A stretch of 64,000 nucleotides of DNA from positions 15,822,392 to 15,886,391 of the forward strand of contig NC_067203.1 in NCBI RefSeq assembly GCF_026262505.1, in the 5' to 3' direction. The notes under the pieces were generated by a model. It ran no database searches, was not told the origin of the DNA, and saw only the letters and a program-made list of their open reading frames with translations. Below, piece after piece: positions 51,213 through 61,980 of the stretch. Both the position numbers and the translations under genes were made by a program. The DNA comes from Trichomonas vaginalis G3. Its lineage: Eukaryota > Parabasalia > Trichomonadida > Trichomonadidae. The number at the start of each line of letters is the position of its first letter. Position 1 is the stretch's first letter.

Positions 51213-53189
51213 TCAATCTACGATCCCTAATTGTTCCTTAAGAAAAGACTTTGTTTTGAAGGCCCATTTTCTTTTAGCTAAATCAAGAGCAGTTTCCCCT
51301 CTGAAATCTTTAGAATTGATATCTAAGCCATTAGATATAAAGAATTTTACAATTTCTACGTTATCTTTCATTGCTGCCAAATGAAGTGCATTCCTTCCCT
51401 TTTTATCTTTTGCATTGATATCTGCACCTAGAGATAAAAGAAGTTCTACTATTTCTTTTTTGTTCGACATGGCTGCTAAATGAAGAGGTGTTCTTCCCTT
51501 TTTATTTTTTGCATTGATATTGGCGCCATGTGAAATAAGAAATTTCACGGATTCTTTATTATTCCTATCAACTGAACAGTGAAGAGGAGTATCTCCTTTA
51601 TTATCAGGAGCATCTATATATGCTCCATATGATATAAGTAGTTCCATTGTATCAAGGCTTTGTTCGTAAGATGCATAATGAAGAGGACTCTCTCCATCAA
51701 TCATTTTCAAATGCATTTTGGCACCATGTGAAAGAAGAATTTCTGTAGCTTCTTTACAATTATGAAATGCAGCAGTATGAAGAGCAGTTTGCTTATTAAC
51801 ATCTTGATTATTGAGCAAAGCACCATTTGCAATAAGAATTTGCATAATTTCTTTACTATTTATTCTAGCTGCCAAAGCCAGAGGAGCTTCGTCCCCATAA
51901 TCCTTATCATTGACCATGGCTCCGTGTGAAATAAGTAATTTTGCAGTTTCAATGCTATTATGTTCTGCTGCATAATGAATAGGTGATTTTCCGAATTTAT
52001 GTTTTGCATTAACATCTGCTCCATATTGAAGAAGTAATTCTGCTACTTCTTTAGAGTTATGTTCTGCAGCCAACATAAGAGGAGTGATATAATGACTTTC
52101 TGGAGAATCTACATCTACACCAAGAGCAATAAGAATTGCGATTACTCCCAAACAATTCTTTTCTGCTGCTAAATTAATTGGACGTTGTTTACATTTATTT
52201 TGAGCATTTAATGCTAATATAAACTTTCCATTAGAATTGAATAAATATTTGAATAATTTATAGTTGTTGTAAATAGCTGCATAATGGAGAATATTCTGAC
52301 ATTCATCATCAACTTTAGCTATATCAACTACATGGCCAACAAAAAGTTCATTAATTTGAGGAAAAACGCCACACCATGGAATGATTGAATCTTTATCATA
52401 ATGGAACATAATAAATGCGGCTTTCAAGTTCTGTGAATGAAGAATATAACTCAATTCTTCCTCGGGTATACTTAACCCTTTAATATTCAAAAGATCTTTT
52501 TCAAGAATATGCATAATGAAATCGTTGTTATGACATTTAATTGCATAATATAAGCATTTATAGTCTGGTTTTTGAGTCTTTAAACATTCATTGATAATAT
52601 CTGTGTTTTTTCCAACAATGGAATTATAAAGAGTTCCCTGTGTTATTTTGAAATTAAAATTTCTAAGAAGAAAATAAAAAATGTTAACAGAACCGAAATA
52701 AGCACATGCATCAAAGAGTGAAGGGCTAGGATACATAGGGCAACGTATCTCTATACCTTCTAGTGAGTTTTTGGTTGCAAAATCTTTGAATTCATCAATT
52801 TTGTCATATATAACATAATTTTCGACTGGAGTTACATCTTTGGTGTAGTGGCTAAAAATTTCATATTGACAAACATCATTAGTTTTACAAAGATTCTCAA
52901 TTAAACTAAAAATAGAGAGTGAAAATCGTCTTATTGCTAAATTGTGATATTGATATTTAGAGGAAATTCGATTGAGTAAATTTAGATAATTGTTTGAAGA
53001 TCTATAGTTGTACCTTGCTGCATTTGATAAACCAAAAAGAATGTTTTCAATACAAAAGTTGTATTTGTCAATTAAGATAGTTGTGATCAAATTAAAAACT
53101 TCATCGATAGATTCACTAGCTTGCAAGCAAAAGAGTTTTTCATATGTTATTATGAAATCTTCATATTGCTTCAAATAGTCGAAATTCAT
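51213..53189 (-). CDS. ankyrin-repeat protein with DUF3447-type N-terminal region
   Basis: The 658-residue protein is intact. Residues 1-290 are a helical region of the kind usual in trichomonad ankyrin proteins (motifs such as SPSLFDACAYFGSVNIFYFLL belong to its divergent ankyrin-like part). About eleven ankyrin repeats follow from 295 to 645, the last eight close to consensus (G-x-T-P-L-H-x-A-A-x-x-N-x-K-E-x-x-E-L-L-I-S-H-G-A-x-I-N-A-K). These repeats stack into a binding surface for other proteins; the partner is unknown. The repeats are related in DNA sequence, suggesting expansion within the gene. The N-terminal module differs from the one at 1207 and 41943, so the window holds two ankyrin subfamilies. 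No good Inr was found. Confidence 0.9.
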   Translation of the reverse strand: MNFDYLKQYEDFIITYEKLFCLQASESIDEVFNLITTILIDKYNFCIENILFGLSNAARYNYRSSNNYLNLLNRISSKYQYHNLAIRRFSLSIFSLIENLCKTNDVCQYEIFSHYTKDVTPVENYVIYDKIDEFKDFATKNSLEGIEIRCPMYPSPSLFDACAYFGSVNIFYFLLRNFNFKITQGTLYNSIVGKNTDIINECLKTQKPDYKCLYYAIKCHNNDFIMHILEKDLLNIKGLSIPEEELSYILHSQNLKAAFIMFHYDKDSIIPWCGVFPQINELFVGHVVDIAKVDDECQNILHYAAIYNNYKLFKYLFNSNGKFILALNAQNKCKQRPINLAAEKNCLGVIAILIALGVDVDSPESHYITPLMLAAEHNSKEVAELLLQYGADVNAKHKFGKSPIHYAAEHNSIETAKLLISHGAMVNDKDYGDEAPLALAARINSKEIMQILIANGALLNNQDVNKQTALHTAAFHNCKEATEILLSHGAKMHLKMIDGESPLHYASYEQSLDTMELLISYGAYIDAPDNKGDTPLHCSVDRNNKESVKFLISHGANINAKNKKGRTPLHLAAMSNKKEIVELLLSLGADINAKDKKGRNALHLAAMKDNVEIVKFFISNGLDINSKDFRGETALDLAKRKWAFKTKSFLKEQLGIVD

Positions 53190-53461
53190 GAAAGAGTTTA
53201 TTTGAGGACAAAAATGGAAAGTTTATTTTTACTGGCGTGCAGCACCACTAAAACATGTTATTATCCTCATTATGACAGTGAATTAACATCAGGAAATATT
53301 TATTGATTTTGTAAGTTTTATTTCCAAAAACATATGTTTAAACAATAAAGTTAATTTAAAAGTTTTAATCATAATTTCTTTCCCAATTGAATATGAGGTT
53401 CATAATAATCAAAAGATTATAAATAACATCTATTTATTTCATATAACAAAATAAAATTATA

Positions 53462-54694
53462 TTAGAGTTCATCAGATTTGTTATCAAGTGAAACATCATC
53501 TTCATCATCTGGTTCTACAATGTAGAAGAAGCCAAAAATAGTTCCAAGAATTGTTATAATTCCATAGAATAAGTACAAACCAAGCTCTCCAATTTTAGAC
53601 TCTTGCATAGCAGGAGAAGCATAAACAATGATAAAAGAAAAGAACCATGATGCCATTCCATTAATCGAAGAAGCCATTGGCCTGACAGTTAATGGAAACA
53701 TTTCAGGAGAAGAATACCATGGCATCGGAGCAAGTCCAAGTCCGAAACCAAATTGATACAAGAAAATTAAAATTACGGGGAGAACATTGGCCCAATTGTA
53801 CTTTGAGTTAAATCCAAAGCATATTAAAGAAGATGCACATGTTAAACCTGAGATTGTCCACATCGCTTTCCTTCCTAATGTTTTAATTAAACCACCAGAC
53901 ACGAAACAAGCAATCAATTGGGCAAGCGTAGCTATGACTGATTGTATACCTGGTGTGAGACCTTTTATATTTGCTTTGGCAAAAATTCCGGCTAAATCTG
54001 CAATAATTGCGTTGATTCCGGAAAATTGCTGTGTGAACATAATAATCATAAGAATAATTAGAGGCCAAACGTATTTCTTCTGGAATATGGACTCGGCAGA
54101 TTGATCTCCTGTGTCAACTTTTTGTTCTTTGAAAGCTTCAACAGGAATTAGCCAAATTAGACAAAGCTGTAGTGTATGAACGGCAGCTGAGAATATGCAC
54201 ATTGCTGACGGCTTTTGGTATTCTCCAATCAAGAAGTTGACGATGGAACCAATAACAATAAAAATTTGGTTAAATGTTCCGTATAAACCAGTTTGTTCAA
54301 CTGGTGCGACTTCTAGTAATAATAATGGACCAATAGATGACATTGCGCCAAGCATGAAGCCTTGAAGAATTCGGATAACAAATCCCATCCAAAAGAGCTT
54401 CTCTGTCATAAATATGAGTATAACCCATAAAACTATACTTATGATATTGACTATTGATGTTACTAATCTTCTTCCTAAACCAAATTTAAAAAGTATTGAG
54501 GGAATGTATGGGCCAATAGCTGCGGTCAATTGTGTAATTGCAACAAACAATTTCCACTGACTAGGAAATTCTTTCCAATTCTTTTTAAAATACGCTGCAG
54601 AAGGGGATGGATATCCAATAATTAGACCAAAACATAATGGTGTTAAGCAAACAATTGCTGCATAGTAAAGCTCTTTTCTGAAGAGAGAAACCAT
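53462..54694 (-). CDS. MFS sugar transporter (SLC2/glucose-transporter type)
   Basis: The 410-residue protein has 11-12 hydrophobic helices and belongs to the sugar-porter branch of the major facilitator superfamily; it probably moves hexose across the plasma membrane. Family signatures: GRRLV between helices 2 and 3, the conserved PVE and Glu-rich central loop, TQQFSGINAI at the start of helix 7 (QQxSGIN is the sugar-contact motif), LGRKAM between helices 8 and 9, and P-x-P-W-x-x-x-x-E-x-F-P near helix 10. The protein is short at both ends compared with animal GLUTs (about 490). The C-terminal tail is acidic. Trichomonads take up glucose and maltose by carriers, so the role fits, but the substrate is not shown. 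Confidence 0.9.
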   Translation of the reverse strand: MVSLFRKELYYAAIVCLTPLCFGLIIGYPSPSAAYFKKNWKEFPSQWKLFVAITQLTAAIGPYIPSILFKFGLGRRLVTSIVNIISIVLWVILIFMTEKLFWMGFVIRILQGFMLGAMSSIGPLLLLEVAPVEQTGLYGTFNQIFIVIGSIVNFLIGEYQKPSAMCIFSAAVHTLQLCLIWLIPVEAFKEQKVDTGDQSAESIFQKKYVWPLIILMIIMFTQQFSGINAIIADLAGIFAKANIKGLTPGIQSVIATLAQLIACFVSGGLIKTLGRKAMWTISGLTCASSLICFGFNSKYNWANVLPVILIFLYQFGFGLGLAPMPWYSSPEMFPLTVRPMASSINGMASWFFSFIIVYASPAMQESKIGELGLYLFYGIITILGTIFGFFYIVEPDDEDDVSLDNKSDEL

Positions 54695-55364
54695 TGATAA
54701 ATTCTATTTCTTTTTTAGGAAATGATTGATTCCTAAAATCGCGCTTTCAATTTTTCATATGTTTACAATTTGAACTCCAACCGAAACTAAAAATCCAGCT
54801 AAATTCATTGAAATACAATTTCTTATTTTTTCAAAAAATAAATTTTCAATGTTCGGATCCGAAATGTGAATCCTTAATTGTTATACCTAATTAGCTGTGC
54901 GCTATCAACTATAGAGATGATATGCTGCTTAACATTACTGAAAATCATGCATATGATACAGATGTTCCGGTAGATGATTTCATAATTCATAATATTTCGA
55001 TTTGCAATATTAGAATATTTATATTTTTTTGAATTGATATCATTTCTCTTAGAAATCGTTCACGTTTATACATAATTTAAATTTGATTTTTTATTAGACC
55101 TAGTTCCAGATAAATCTCCTCTTTTCAGTTGTAACTCTAACAAATTTATCATTAATTCATTAATCATTTTTGAACTCTGGCTTCAAATATAAAATCTCAT
55201 TTTTGATATTTAAGTGCAAATGTTATTTGTAATATCAAATTAGCCTTAAAAGGTAGGCAATTTTATCCAAACAATATTGTCTTATGAGATTAGAAAGATC
55301 AGTATATAAAAAAAATAATCATTTTTATATAAAAAGTATATTTACTTCAAACTACAGACACAAA
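54695..55364. other. intergenic stretch
   Basis: AT-rich sequence between two minus-strand genes; nothing was recognised. Confidence 0.45.
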
Positions 55365-56789
55365 TCACTGTTTCTGAGTCGGATCTTCAGTTTCTCCAGG
55401 AATTCCCCAGAGTTCTGAGTCATAAACAATCTTTCCAACGGAGGCGTCAATTGGAGGAAGGGAGTTCTGCATCTCCATCGGAGAGTACTTTTTAACAACA
55501 ATTTTTTCAGAAGCAACAGAACTAACCCAGTCAATGAAGTGTCTAAAGTATGGCTGTCCCTTGTATGTTACTGGTTCTTTGCTTCCCTTTGCGTAGAACT
55601 CAACAACAGGTTGATAATCAGACTTGAAATACGTAGGCATTTCATTCATTGAGAGGTTGTAATAATAGAATTTAAATGATTTAGATTCAATGACAGATTC
55701 CACTGCCTTAGGGATAGCCATGTAATATTCACCTCTTGGCATTCTGTATGTACCATAAACAATGACAATATCAGTGTCATGTTCGTTTATTGTCTTGCGA
55801 AGATCGGAATAAACTAATTTATTCGGATCACCACCACTTTCATCGGAAATCATGTTGTAACTCTGCTTTCCATCAAGAATACTACGAACATATTGCTTCA
55901 AAAATGGTAAATCATGCATCTGGATGCTGTTTATAATAAGATATCTTAATGGCCTTGTTTCGGAACTGTTCATAAGGACAAAATAAGGTGGTGGGAAGTA
56001 TTCTATCTTGCCAATCTCTGAGAATATGGTTGCAACACCTGAAACAATTGGGAAGAAATAAATATCTTTATATGTGGAAGCCAAAGAACGTAAAATTTCC
56101 ATTTCGACGGAGTCAAGATCTTTACGACCTGATAAAACAAATCCTCCGCAGAATGGTTTGTCTTTGAGGTTGACTTTTTGTGGATTTACGATTGATGTTT
56201 TCAGATATGACTTGTAATTCTTGTCTGCACGAAGAATCGTGTGATCTGCTGATCTGTAAATGTAAACGCCGGATGATACTTTGATATCGAAGACTGCAAA
56301 ATTTTCAGAAGTTGTAACATAGAAATTTTCGTTTGGACTTAAATAATCTGGCCTTGATCTGATATCAACACCAATAATTGCGGCACCTGGTTGGTTGAAA
56401 ATTCTTCTGAGTAGCTCCGGATGGAATAATTCGATAATTGCAGGATGTGAAAGGTTTTGGGCCCAGTCATAGAAAAGAATTGGCTGTATTGGGCCAGTTT
56501 CTGCTACTTCATTGCTGTTCTTATATCCAATTACGCATGGAAAAGATATACATTGGCCTTCTTTTGCAAGACTTGGGCTAGCACGACGAAATTCGATATA
56601 ATCTTTGAATGATTTGTATCCTTGTTCAATAAAATCTAAGTCTTCGTCTTTTTCTGCAAAAATAATTGCTTTTGTTCCAGATTTTTTGATGAAATCTTGA
56701 TATTCATTCTGATTAATATATGGTATTGTATTTCCAAAACCGATTAGTCCTCTTACTTGATAGTATGCTAGAGAAGTGAATAGAAACAT
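55365..56789 (-). CDS. secreted thioredoxin-fold (PDI-like) protein without CXXC
   Basis: The 474-residue protein, from the ATG at 56789 (three codons inside the open frame), has a signal-like hydrophobic N-terminus. The texture suggests several thioredoxin folds. The clearest is the last (about 320-440): SDLRKTINEHDTDIVIVYGTY, then QPVVEFYAKGSKEPVTYKG and RHFIDWVSS, which matches the end of a PDI thioredoxin domain (cis-Pro region, F-Y-x-x-G, Y-x-G-x-R-x-x-x-x-F). However, no C-x-x-C pair exists anywhere, so it cannot be an ordinary oxidoreductase. Non-catalytic PDI relatives act as ER chaperones or cargo receptors. It lacks a KDEL-like end. Function is inference. Confidence 0.6.
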   Translation of the reverse strand: MFLFTSLAYYQVRGLIGFGNTIPYINQNEYQDFIKKSGTKAIIFAEKDEDLDFIEQGYKSFKDYIEFRRASPSLAKEGQCISFPCVIGYKNSNEVAETGPIQPILFYDWAQNLSHPAIIELFHPELLRRIFNQPGAAIIGVDIRSRPDYLSPNENFYVTTSENFAVFDIKVSSGVYIYRSADHTILRADKNYKSYLKTSIVNPQKVNLKDKPFCGGFVLSGRKDLDSVEMEILRSLASTYKDIYFFPIVSGVATIFSEIGKIEYFPPPYFVLMNSSETRPLRYLIINSIQMHDLPFLKQYVRSILDGKQSYNMISDESGGDPNKLVYSDLRKTINEHDTDIVIVYGTYRMPRGEYYMAIPKAVESVIESKSFKFYYYNLSMNEMPTYFKSDYQPVVEFYAKGSKEPVTYKGQPYFRHFIDWVSSVASEKIVVKKYSPMEMQNSLPPIDASVGKIVYDSELWGIPGETEDPTQKQ

Positions 56790-57397
56790 TTTTGGCAAAT
56801 TGTCAGATTGTCAACAAAATGTCTTATTAGTGAATTTCGGAGTTTAATATTTTCACACATAAACTAGTTTTGTGGTAATCTTGCAAATTATCCACATCTG
56901 CTTGGCAGATTTGACATCAAAAATTGATAGGCTCTTTATAAATCATCCATTTATAATTCACTTTAATATACACGGAATTGCTGATTATGTTCAATCATTC
57001 TTTTTCGATTTCTAATTTTTTTGAATAAAATTTTCAATTCTTTTTGATCAGACCGTTAAAAACATATGCAGCATTTATTATTTAAGCACATTAAATAGAT
57101 GAGCAGAGAAAATATGGAAATCAAAGAATATTTATCAAAATTACTGCATTTTTGTAGCTATTCATAAAACAAAGACAGAGATATGTTTACATTCGAAAAT
57201 TAGATTGTAAAACCATCATGATGCAAGATGTTGACAATGATTTTATTCATTCATGCTAAAATCCTCCTAGAATACAATTAAAACCGGCAAAAAATGTGTT
57301 TCATGTTATTGTGAGTATATATCTTAAAGATAATAGATGATTTGTTTGTGAGAATTCTTGAAATTTTTTTGGCGCTCGAAAAAGTGACGCCGCTAAA
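56790..57397. other. divergent intergenic stretch
   Basis: The region between two divergent genes holds their promoters, but no clear Inr was found for either. Close to the plus-strand ATG is GGCGCTCGAAAAAGTGACGCCG, in which GGCG and CGCC are inverted. Confidence 0.4.
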
Positions 57398-57988
57398 ATG
57401 AAAAAGCAATCTTCCTTCATTGGAAGATGCTTTCTAGCTATGATTCATTTGCTCATATTATTATACTCATATACTAAGTTCGTGTATGACAAAATTGTTC
57501 GCAATTCTGTCGGAAAAATAGTAATTACAAATAAATCCTTCACACATTTCAAAAAAATGCCATCGCATATCGGAATTGTATTCAACTCAGAGCAAGTAGA
57601 TAAATATGCTAACAAAATACAAGAAGTTGTTGATTTGGCATCTTCAATCAAAGATGTTCATGAAATTTCGCTATTTTTTACCAAAAATACCCTGAAGTTG
57701 AACTTTATATCTGACAAAATTAAAGTATTTACGCAAGATTCTGTAGAACAAGCTTTTATACAAGAAATGAAAAAACAATCTCCAATTGGAAGCAGTTCAG
57801 AGCCATTTAAATCACCACTTGATGTGGTCATATTCTACTGCAGAGTCCATTCTCTTTGCAACTTCTTCCCGTGGAGATTAGACTTATGCACGCTTGTTTA
57901 CCCAGGCGATATTAAAATCTGTTCAAAATACTCGTTCTACCATTCAATTGCAGAGTATCAGAAAACAGAACAGAGATGTGGAAAATAA
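57398..57988 (+). CDS. NUS1: NUS1/NgBR-like subunit of cis-prenyltransferase
   Basis: The 196-residue protein matches the non-catalytic partner of dehydrodolichyl-diphosphate synthase, which with the DHDDS subunit makes the dolichol backbone for N-glycosylation at the ER. One N-terminal transmembrane helix (about 10-27) is followed by KKMPSHIGIVFNSE, the usual start of the NUS1 domain. The C-terminal part has the aligned features L-D-V-V-I-F-Y-C-R-V-H-S...F-F-P-W-R-L, and the protein ends EQRCGK. Arg193-Cys-Gly195 is the R-x-G motif at the extreme C-terminus that NUS1 proteins contribute to the active site. It is shorter than human NgBR (293), mainly at the N-terminus. The match is by recognition of the motif order and is strong at the C-terminus. 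Confidence 0.8.
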   Translation: MKKQSSFIGRCFLAMIHLLILLYSYTKFVYDKIVRNSVGKIVITNKSFTHFKKMPSHIGIVFNSEQVDKYANKIQEVVDLASSIKDVHEISLFFTKNTLKLNFISDKIKVFTQDSVEQAFIQEMKKQSPIGSSSEPFKSPLDVVIFYCRVHSLCNFFPWRLDLCTLVYPGDIKICSKYSFYHSIAEYQKTEQRCGK

Positions 57989-58617
57989 ATTTTAATATTT
58001 TGTTATTTTCTGTAAATATATTGTTATTATTCTCACTCATTCGTTTTTATATTGATTTTTTATCCTTATAATGCCAACATCTAGCTATTTTGATATTTTT
58101 TTACTAAGTTACGCTCCCAAACTTGAGATACATTGTCAATCTATGATACAATAGTACAAGTAACTCGAACTATAAAAGAATCTAGCCTATTTGAAAGAAT
58201 TATACGATCTAATTTCAATGAAAATTTAATTTTTTTTTGTAATTTGAGTTTAAAAAGGTCTAGTTTATCTATAACTCATTATTTAAGTCCTGTACATTAT
58301 GGTAATATTTAATATTTGGAGAAAAATATTGAATTTTATTTTATTATTGCTATAAAATTCAGCATGAACATATATACTATTAAATTTGTAATGTTTTAAT
58401 GATTATCTCATATGAATGAATCTTCAAAGAGAAAGCAAATACAAAATCATCTCTAATGAACTAAGTTTTGGTGGTATCATGGAGTAATCTTCTATAATAT
58501 GATAGACCATTATCTGTAATATACATTGGAATTCAAATAAAAGTTGAATTTCTATCCGAATTCAGACTTTCCTTTATAAAATCTTTTTGAATTGAAATTT
58601 TTTTATAAACGAATACA
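57989..58617. other. intergenic stretch
   Basis: AT-rich sequence. CCTTTATAAAA at about 58571, 45 bases before the next ATG, may be an M5-like start site. Nothing else was recognised. Confidence 0.4.
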
Positions 58618-61602
58618 ATGAATGACAATGAAAAATGGCTTTATGAAATTAATAAGAAGATTGCGGCATTGACAAAAATAGTCTTTCAGCTGCATACAGA
58701 AGCAACAGATAGAAAAGATGAAGTTGCGCGTATGAAAGTACGTTATGAAGAAGAACTTGATCAAGCTTTCAAAGCTTCACAAGATAGAATCGAACAAGCA
58801 CAGAAAGAAGTTCAAAATTACAAGCAATCAATTGAGAAAACTGTTAGACAAGCATATGAATCGGAATTTAACAAGATCAAAAAGCTTTACGATCAAGCAA
58901 ATGATCAACTTAACAGTAAATCAAAGAGTATTATCGATAATTCAAACAAAAGATTAAATCAATTAAAGAAAGAAGTCGAAGACCTCAAGAAAAAGGCAGA
59001 TTCACAGTCAGCACTGTTCGACAATGCCTCTAAAGAGCTAGAAAAGATAGCAGCAGATACAGTTGCGAAAATTGAAGATAAACATAAAAAAGATCTTGCG
59101 AAACGTGTTACAGAAGCAAACAAGAAGTACAATCAACTTGTTGTTGCTACATCAAAGAAAGAAGAAGAACTCAAAGCTCGTTTTGAAAAAGAACTTCAAG
59201 ATCTTAAAAATCAATTAGCTGCAGGACAAAAGAATCAAAGTGAAATGCTTTCATCAAAGCAAAAAGATATCGATAGTAAAATCAAAAGACTCGAAATCAC
59301 CCGTGATCTCGTTCAAAGAGGAGTTGATGAATTAAAACAATTATTAGAAACACAGAAAAAGCAAGTTGAAGACAAACTTAAACAGATCCAAGAACAAAGA
59401 CAAAGACTTGCCAATCAAAGTGAGATAGAACTACACGAATTAAAGCACAAAATGAAAGAATCTCAAAATAATCATGACCAAGAAATGGCAAAAATACAAT
59501 CAATGATTGACCAAGCACAAGCAGATCACGAGAAAGCAGTCAATGACCTAAAATCACAAGTAGAAAAAGCAAAACTCGAACACGAACAAAAACTCCAAGA
59601 ATTGCAAAAACAATCGAAGAATTCTGCAGAAGATGGTGAACAGAAAAAGAAGAAATTACTGCAGCAGCATAAACAAGCAATGGATGATCTAAAAGCCAAA
59701 CACGCGCAGTTCGTTTCCGAATCAGAAAAACGAGAACAAGAGTTACAAAAACAACTTGAAGATTTGCAAAGAAAACACGAATCATCGATGAAAAAGATCA
59801 GAGGAGATATAGAGAAAGAAAAGAAATCTCATGCTGATAACATGGCAATGTTAGATACACAGCATCAACAGGAATTACAAAGACTTGCTGAAGAACATGA
59901 AAAAGAAATGATGAAACTTAAAAAAGAATATGAAAACGCTTCAAACAACTCAAACAGTTCTTTGAAAGACATTTTAGACGAAATAGAAAGAGTAAGAGAA
60001 GAAATAAAGAAGAAAATAAAAGAAGGAGAAGATGAAATAATAAGGAAACAAAAAGAAAGACAAGAAATGGAAGAAAAACTAAAATCAGATCATGAAAAAA
60101 GAATGTCAGAAATTAAACAAAATCATGAAGAAAGAATGAAGAAATTAGATGAAGAAACTCAAGCTAAAATAGATGAAATGAACAGAAAACACCAGGAAAA
60201 CATGAAAAGAATAGAAACAGAAGCACAAGAGAAGCTAAGTCGTGATTCTGCTGCTTTAAAGAATGAATTAGAAAGTCAAAGACAAATTCAACTTTCTGAA
60301 TTAAAAGCAACTTGGAAAAAGAAAATTAATGAAATTAAACAAAAAATCGAGTCAAGACAAAAAGCTAAAGCTGATGCAGAACATTTCTTACAAGAAGAAA
60401 CTGCGAAAAGACAAGCAAAGATAGAACAACTTCGTCAGGAACTCGAAACACTTAAAAAGAACTGGGCAGAAGAAAAAGAAAAAATTAATAAAGAATATTC
60501 AGAAAAACTCGAAAAATTGAAGAAAGAAAATGAAGAAGCAGAAAGAAAAGCTGAAGAACAAAGACGTCTTAAAGATGCAGAATATCAAAAAGCAATAGAT
60601 GATCTCAAGAAACAATTGAATGATGAAGAAGAAAAGAAAAAGAAAATCATTTCTGATTTGGAACAAAAAATTCAACAAAAAGAAAAAGAAAATGAAGAAG
60701 AACTTAAGAGACAAAATGAAGAAATCGAGAAGCTGACGCAAAAGAGACAAACCGAAATCCATGAATTGGAACTTAAGATCAATGATCTCAAAGCAGAAAC
60801 AAACAAGAAAGTCCAAGAAATCGATGAAGAAAAGAAGAAAGAATTGAGTAAATTGCAACAAGAATATGATGAAATAAAGAAGAAAGGAGAACAAGAAATA
60901 GAAAGATTGCAAAAGCAATTGGATCAAATAAAGAAAGAACATGAGCAGCAGCTGAATGAAATCAAAGCTAAAATAGCTAAAGAGGAAGAAGATGCAAGAC
61001 AAAGATTAGATGCAATGAAACAAGAAAATGAAAGAATTTTGTCAGAAATTAAGCAAAAACATAAAAAAGAAATGGATGTTTTGAACGAAGAACTAAGGAA
61101 ACTACAGGATGAAGAGTGTGAATTAGAGAGGAAACATAATGAGAGATTAGCACAGCAACAAAGAGATTATGAAAATAAGTTAGATATTCTCAAAAAGAAA
61201 TATGATGCAGAGAAAGAGAAAATTACAACTGAAATCGCAAAAATTGAGCAAGAGAAGAAACAAAGAATTGCGGAACTTGAAGAAGAAACGAGAACATGGG
61301 AAGATAGATATAATAACAGAGAAGCAAGACCTGAAGATCTAGAAAAGATTCAGAAATTGGAAGCGTTGATTGCTGAAAGATCTGCTGCAATTGAAAAAGT
61401 ACAAAGTGAACTAAAGAGATATCAAGCTGAGTTGTTGAACAGAGAAACAACTTATAATAAAGTTTTCAACAACAAACCACAGGTAAATGTTCTCTCGGCA
61501 TTGGAAAGGAAAGCAAGAAGAGATGCAATTATTGCTGCGGCAAATTCGACTTCAAAACTTCCTCCTGTTAAAGACTCACATGATTCTGCTCGAAACAAAT
61601 GA
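58618..61602 (+). CDS. long coiled-coil protein, FAM184-like
   Basis: The 994-residue protein is an almost unbroken coiled coil rich in Lys, Glu and Gln, with an acidic/basic heptad pattern from residue 30 to about 950 and a short Pro/Ser-containing end. The first 60 residues (L-Y-E-I-N-K-K-I-A-A-L-T-K-I-V-F-Q-L-H-T, then a K-x-x-Y-E-E-E-L-D-Q run) resemble the conserved start of the FAM184 family, whose members have M-S-K-K-I-A-Q-L-T-K-V-I-Y-A-L at this place. FAM184 proteins are widespread in ciliated or flagellated eukaryotes, which fits a flagellate, but their role is poorly known. Other coiled-coil proteins could match by composition over the rest, so the assignment rests on the N-terminus. 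Confidence 0.65.
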   Translation: MNDNEKWLYEINKKIAALTKIVFQLHTEATDRKDEVARMKVRYEEELDQAFKASQDRIEQAQKEVQNYKQSIEKTVRQAYESEFNKIKKLYDQANDQLNSKSKSIIDNSNKRLNQLKKEVEDLKKKADSQSALFDNASKELEKIAADTVAKIEDKHKKDLAKRVTEANKKYNQLVVATSKKEEELKARFEKELQDLKNQLAAGQKNQSEMLSSKQKDIDSKIKRLEITRDLVQRGVDELKQLLETQKKQVEDKLKQIQEQRQRLANQSEIELHELKHKMKESQNNHDQEMAKIQSMIDQAQADHEKAVNDLKSQVEKAKLEHEQKLQELQKQSKNSAEDGEQKKKKLLQQHKQAMDDLKAKHAQFVSESEKREQELQKQLEDLQRKHESSMKKIRGDIEKEKKSHADNMAMLDTQHQQELQRLAEEHEKEMMKLKKEYENASNNSNSSLKDILDEIERVREEIKKKIKEGEDEIIRKQKERQEMEEKLKSDHEKRMSEIKQNHEERMKKLDEETQAKIDEMNRKHQENMKRIETEAQEKLSRDSAALKNELESQRQIQLSELKATWKKKINEIKQKIESRQKAKADAEHFLQEETAKRQAKIEQLRQELETLKKNWAEEKEKINKEYSEKLEKLKKENEEAERKAEEQRRLKDAEYQKAIDDLKKQLNDEEEKKKKIISDLEQKIQQKEKENEEELKRQNEEIEKLTQKRQTEIHELELKINDLKAETNKKVQEIDEEKKKELSKLQQEYDEIKKKGEQEIERLQKQLDQIKKEHEQQLNEIKAKIAKEEEDARQRLDAMKQENERILSEIKQKHKKEMDVLNEELRKLQDEECELERKHNERLAQQQRDYENKLDILKKKYDAEKEKITTEIAKIEQEKKQRIAELEEETRTWEDRYNNREARPEDLEKIQKLEALIAERSAAIEKVQSELKRYQAELLNRETTYNKVFNNKPQVNVLSALERKARRDAIIAAANSTSKLPPVKDSHDSARNK

Positions 61603-61980
61603 TTAAATTGTTTTATTATTGTTTTTATTAAAATTTAACTGTTTATTAAATGTACAAATTCTTTAAATTAAATGAAATAGAATGTTCCTTAATTTATACA
61701 TAATAGAGGTTATGAATATGACAAATTAAAATAATTTTTGAACATTAAACAGCAAATCATAATATTTAAGGGCGATTCTAGATCAAAATCTAATTTTTAC
61801 AAGTGATTTTAAAAGTATTGCTTGAAAAATCTACAATTCCGCTATCAGAACCGAAAAATATGGAGTAGAAGTTGAGATATGATAAAAAAGAAAAATATAT
61901 AAGTAAGTAATAATAAAAAAAATGTTTTAAGAATAAAACAAAATTAAAAAGAAAATAAAACAGGATATCATATAGATTTC
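61603..61980. other. intergenic between convergent genes
   Basis: AT-rich sequence; nothing was recognised. Confidence 0.45.
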
